Of a stretch of 64,000 nucleotides of DNA, positions 62,352-64,000 are shown in pieces (the stretch's first letter is position 1; each line of letters begins with the position of its first letter). The DNA is from Candidatus Nitrosotalea okcheonensis (GTDB taxonomy: Archaea; Thermoproteota; Nitrososphaeria; Nitrososphaerales; Nitrosopumilaceae). Both the position numbers and the translations under genes were made by a program. Location: assembly GCF_900177045.1 (NCBI RefSeq), contig NZ_LT841358.1, positions 1,017,396 to 1,081,395 on the forward strand, given 5' to 3'. A model generated the notes under the pieces. It was given only the letters and a program-made list of their open reading frames with translations. It made no database searches and was not told the origin of the DNA.

Positions 62352-62668
62352 TACCACCTCTGTTTCGAAACCCAATAAACGAATTTGGGGTGTTTTTTCT
62401 TGGGCCTTTAATTCAAAAGGAAGCCTTTTGATATGATGGAAACAGATCTACACAACTCGCCCAAGCGTTTTGAGAGGGAAAAGGGAAACATCTCCGGATA
62501 CCTGTCAAAGAAGTGTTTCGTGTTTTTTGGATTCATTCTTTATTTAATTTGCATTTGTAACCTAAATTTTTGACTATTGATAACATAGTTTCTATTTGTC
62601 AGCTCTAATTGCAGTCAGAAAAAGAAACTAGTTCTTCTTCCTTAGCTAAAGTATCAAAGATGGAATCA
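62352..62668. other. 317-base region after tRNA-Met
   Basis: The region begins with a weak hairpin (CCCAA at 62371-62375 pairing with TTGGG at 62385-62389) followed by a T run (62393-62398), a possible tRNA terminator. TTCGAAACCCA from the tRNA T-arm recurs at 62364-62374. A 46-codon frame from the ATGATG near 62434 reads DLHNSPKRFEREKGN, somewhat like the start of thaumarchaeal tyrosine integrases, but it ends soon after. No full gene is seen. Confidence 0.4.
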
Positions 62669-63007
62669 TTAGGTTGCTACAACATCATGATAATAACAAA
62701 GTATGGCTAGTTGTTTGAAATCTCGCTTGAATTTTTCAATATGCTTAGGAATCTCTTTTTTTACCACTCTATCAAATTTGGTCTTGGGTATAAAAATAGA
62801 AAATTCCAAGTTTGTATCCTGATAAACAAAGCCATCCTCTTTCCAATATCCTTCAGATGGACTGTCAACACTCAACCCGTCGTACCTATCAATGAAGAAA
62901 TTTTTCACATCTACAATATCTTGATCTGGAATTGGATCGCCGTTGTTATAATTGGTTGACAATTTATAATGAAGTTTTACTTTATTTTGAAGTAGGCGTT
63001 TAGACAA
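62669..63007 (-). CDS. Unknown protein, second gene of a palindrome-controlled pair
   Basis: The 112-residue protein has a central IDRYDGLSVDSPSEGYWKED and FSIFIPKTKFDRVVKKEI. It is mixed alpha/beta and basic at both ends. The TTG start lies three bases after the stop of the upstream small gene, so they are translationally linked. The pairing, small size and upstream palindrome resemble toxin-antitoxin or small mobile modules. No family is recognised. Confidence 0.5.
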   Translation of the reverse strand: MSKRLLQNKVKLHYKLSTNYNNGDPIPDQDIVDVKNFFIDRYDGLSVDSPSEGYWKEDGFVYQDTNLEFSIFIPKTKFDRVVKKEIPKHIEKFKRDFKQLAILCYYHDVVAT

Positions 63008-63010
63008 CGC

Positions 63011-63196
63011 CTACAGTTTTGTATATGGAATATTTAACTTTGAAAGTATATCACATTGTTTTTTTGAAATATAGTATTCTGTTCTTGATACTGCTCTAAA
63101 TGGTTGTCCGCTTTTTCTTAAAGCACCTATCATTTTGGCTTCAATCTTGGGATCGACCTGGACCTTTCTGTAAGTATTCAGCTGTTGTGCTTGCAT
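63011..63196 (-). CDS. Small basic protein, first gene of the pair
   Basis: The 61-residue basic protein contains VQVDPKIEAKMIGALRKSGQ and RAVSRTEYYISKKQCDILSKL. These two short helical segments could bind DNA or a partner. It is encoded directly after a 14-bp perfect palindrome located 14 bases from its ATG. It may be an antitoxin or repressor controlling the unit. Confidence 0.5.
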   Translation of the reverse strand: MQAQQLNTYRKVQVDPKIEAKMIGALRKSGQPFRAVSRTEYYISKKQCDILSKLNIPYTKL

Positions 63197-63209
63197 GTGT
63201 GTTATAATA

Positions 63210-63223
63210 AACCCTATAGGGTT
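63210..63223. promoter_or_regulatory. 14-bp palindromic operator
   Basis: AACCCTATAGGGTT is a perfect palindrome ending 14 bases upstream of the ATG of the 61-residue gene, next to an AT-rich TATA-like stretch. It is a likely autorepressor site for the unit. Confidence 0.6.
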
Positions 63224-63443
63224 ATTAATATTATTGAGCTTAATTCTAGAACAAAATAGTTACGAGCTCTCACGTTCCCACACCCTTTCTATATATGTCT
63301 GATGAAGATTCTTTTTCATCCTGCATAACGGCAACCACATTTCATTTCAGGTTGATTTTGTTTAAAGAAAAATATTAAAAATTAGTTTGTGTACATTGTA
63401 TTGGTTGAATTTCATTAATTGGGTTTCAAATCAGAACCGATAG

Positions 63444-63456
63444 ACCCACCCCGGTA
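63444..63456. repeat. Partial copy of tRNA-Met 3' end
   Basis: ACCCACCCCGGTA matches the last 14 bases of the tRNA-Met gene (62338-62351) except for one missing C. The preceding bases are also loosely like a T-arm (GGGTTTCAAATC). Together they could mark the far end of an integrated element that entered the tRNA. It could also be coincidence. Confidence 0.45.
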
Positions 63457-63476
63457 CTTTGTTTTTCAAAGTACTG
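63452..63476. terminator. Hairpin downstream of HEPN gene
   Basis: GTACTTTG (63454-63461) and CAAAGTAC (63467-63474) form an 8-bp perfect stem with a five-T loop, extendable by one G:T and one C:G pair. It lies just beyond the stop codon of the minus-strand HEPN gene and could end its transcript. Confidence 0.45.
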
Positions 63477-63491
63477 ACCAACTGTAAAATG

Positions 63492-63881
63492 TCAAATTTT
63501 TAATTTTGATTTTACCATCTTCAAGATACGTTCTGCCCATTTGATGGCATTTTCTGCATCCTTCAAGCTCATCAGATCAGGTTGGTATTCTGACTGGTTT
63601 TTCATACCAAGTAGAGTACTAAATTGCTTGCTAATGATATCATGTTCTTCTTTTGTCAAGATTCCCATGATTAGCGATAGTACGTCAGGATGCTGACCGG
63701 ATGAACGTCTGCCAATCTCTGATGTTGTCAAGGCATCTAGCGCATTGATTGAGCTGTGGACAGAACTCATTACTGCGCTATCATAGGCTTCTTTTTCCAG
63801 TGCAATTTTTGCCATCATTAACGAGTTTTCAGCCTTTGTAACATACCCTGAAGCCTTCTTTGGATCTATCGTCTTTGCCAT
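63492..63881 (-). CDS. HEPN-domain protein
   Basis: The 129-residue helical protein has a HEPN-type fold (AENSLMMAKIALEKEAYDSAVMSSVH...) and an RRSSGQH segment (Arg-x5-His) matching the nuclease motif Rx4-6H. HEPN proteins pair with minimal nucleotidyltransferases in toxin-antitoxin units or act as RNases. The upstream frame overlaps its start by 16 bases, as in HEPN/MNT pairs. Confidence 0.75.
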   Translation of the reverse strand: MAKTIDPKKASGYVTKAENSLMMAKIALEKEAYDSAVMSSVHSSINALDALTTSEIGRRSSGQHPDVLSLIMGILTKEEHDIISKQFSTLLGMKNQSEYQPDLMSLKDAENAIKWAERILKMVKSKLKI

Positions 63882-64000
63882 TTTATTTTATCAAGCTCCA
63901 AACCTGCTATAAGCATATGATTGTCAAGAATTGAGCGCACAAGATCGCCTCTTTTTTTAGAAACAAATTCTTTTTTAGAGAATACGATTGGAGAAATTCT
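63866..64000 (-). CDS. Partial gene, C-terminus of nucleotidyltransferase-like partner
   Basis: The last 44 codons are present, including FSKKEFVSKKRGDLVRSILD and MLIAGLELDK. The 5' part is outside the window. The C-terminus resembles the end of minimal nucleotidyltransferases (short kkgdlvrsIl...G pattern). Its TAG at 63866-63868 overlaps the HEPN start. The call rests on gene pairing more than on motif. Confidence 0.45.
   Translation of the reverse strand, partial: RISPIVFSKKEFVSKKRGDLVRSILDNHMLIAGLELDKIKWQRR

Noticed and set aside
1-64000. rRNA genes and complete insertion sequences
   Set aside because: None seen. Only a possible mobile-element remnant (53058-53313) and att-like repeats near the tRNA were found.

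Overview
The window is AT-rich chromosomal DNA of an ammonia-oxidising archaeon of the Nitrososphaerota (Thaumarchaeota), probably from the Nitrosopumilus/Nitrosotalea side of the group. The evidence is the combination of a NirK-type multicopper nitrite reductase, a eukaryote-like topoisomerase IB, a degenerate FtsZ homologue, LysW-dependent lysine/arginine biosynthesis, ADP-forming acyl-CoA synthetase next to a crotonase (the thaumarchaeal 3-hydroxypropionate/4-hydroxybutyrate cycle), CTP-dependent riboflavin kinase, archaeal DnaG and archaeal ribosomal proteins L15e, L31e and L39e. Many genes start with GTG or TTG and have a TATA-like box about 25 bases before the start codon, as expected for leaderless archaeal transcripts.

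Layout. 0-3.2 kb: a TPR protein, a small SHOCT-like protein, then the most notable locus, a tubulin-family protein (artubulin) followed two bases later by a predicted coiled-coil protein and preceded by a 33-codon mini-ORF. 3.3-8 kb: secreted beta-propeller, TruD and two membrane/zinc proteins. 8-18.5 kb: RHH regulator, TFB, SRPBCC protein, stand-alone Lrp/AsnC RAM-domain proteins, C2H2 zinc finger, thioredoxin-NHL protein, L15e, phosphoglycerate-type dehydrogenase and NirK. 18.6-23.1 kb: fumarase-family lyase, a tRNA methylthiotransferase, divergent FtsZ, L31e with a long lysine/glutamate tail and L39e. 23-31 kb: Nudix, split cobalamin-dependent methionine synthase with a divergent MTHFR-like gene, and an ABC importer lacking its binding protein.

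31-40.2 kb is a long amino-acid biosynthesis block: argG, then two LysW/LysX-type modules, shared LysY/LysZ/LysJ/LysK enzymes, an Lrp regulator and homocitrate synthase. It should make both lysine and arginine on LysW-type carrier proteins. 40-45 kb: diphthine synthase, FAD synthetase, riboflavin kinase, DnaG and a small TOPRIM protein. 45-47 kb is accessory: a frameshifted Fic gene and an HxlR/redox membrane cassette bounded by a 17-bp direct repeat. 47-50 kb carries two carbon-fixation enzymes. 50-62 kb: Fe-S assembly protein, glutamate dehydrogenase, TatA-like protein, a RelE-like toxin beside a large palindrome, MFS transporter, UbiE-like methyltransferase, MrfA/Hrq1-like helicase, SDR and topoisomerase IB.

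62.2-64 kb: an intron-containing elongator tRNA-Met, then a roughly 1.1 kb segment ending in a degenerate copy of the tRNA 3' end. It carries a two-gene unit with a 14-bp operator-like palindrome. A HEPN/nucleotidyltransferase pair is cut by the window edge. The best candidates for under-described biology are the artubulin locus, the second LysW ending in Gln, and three mini-ORFs placed directly before or overlapping artubulin, an ABC ATPase and the acyl-CoA synthetase.
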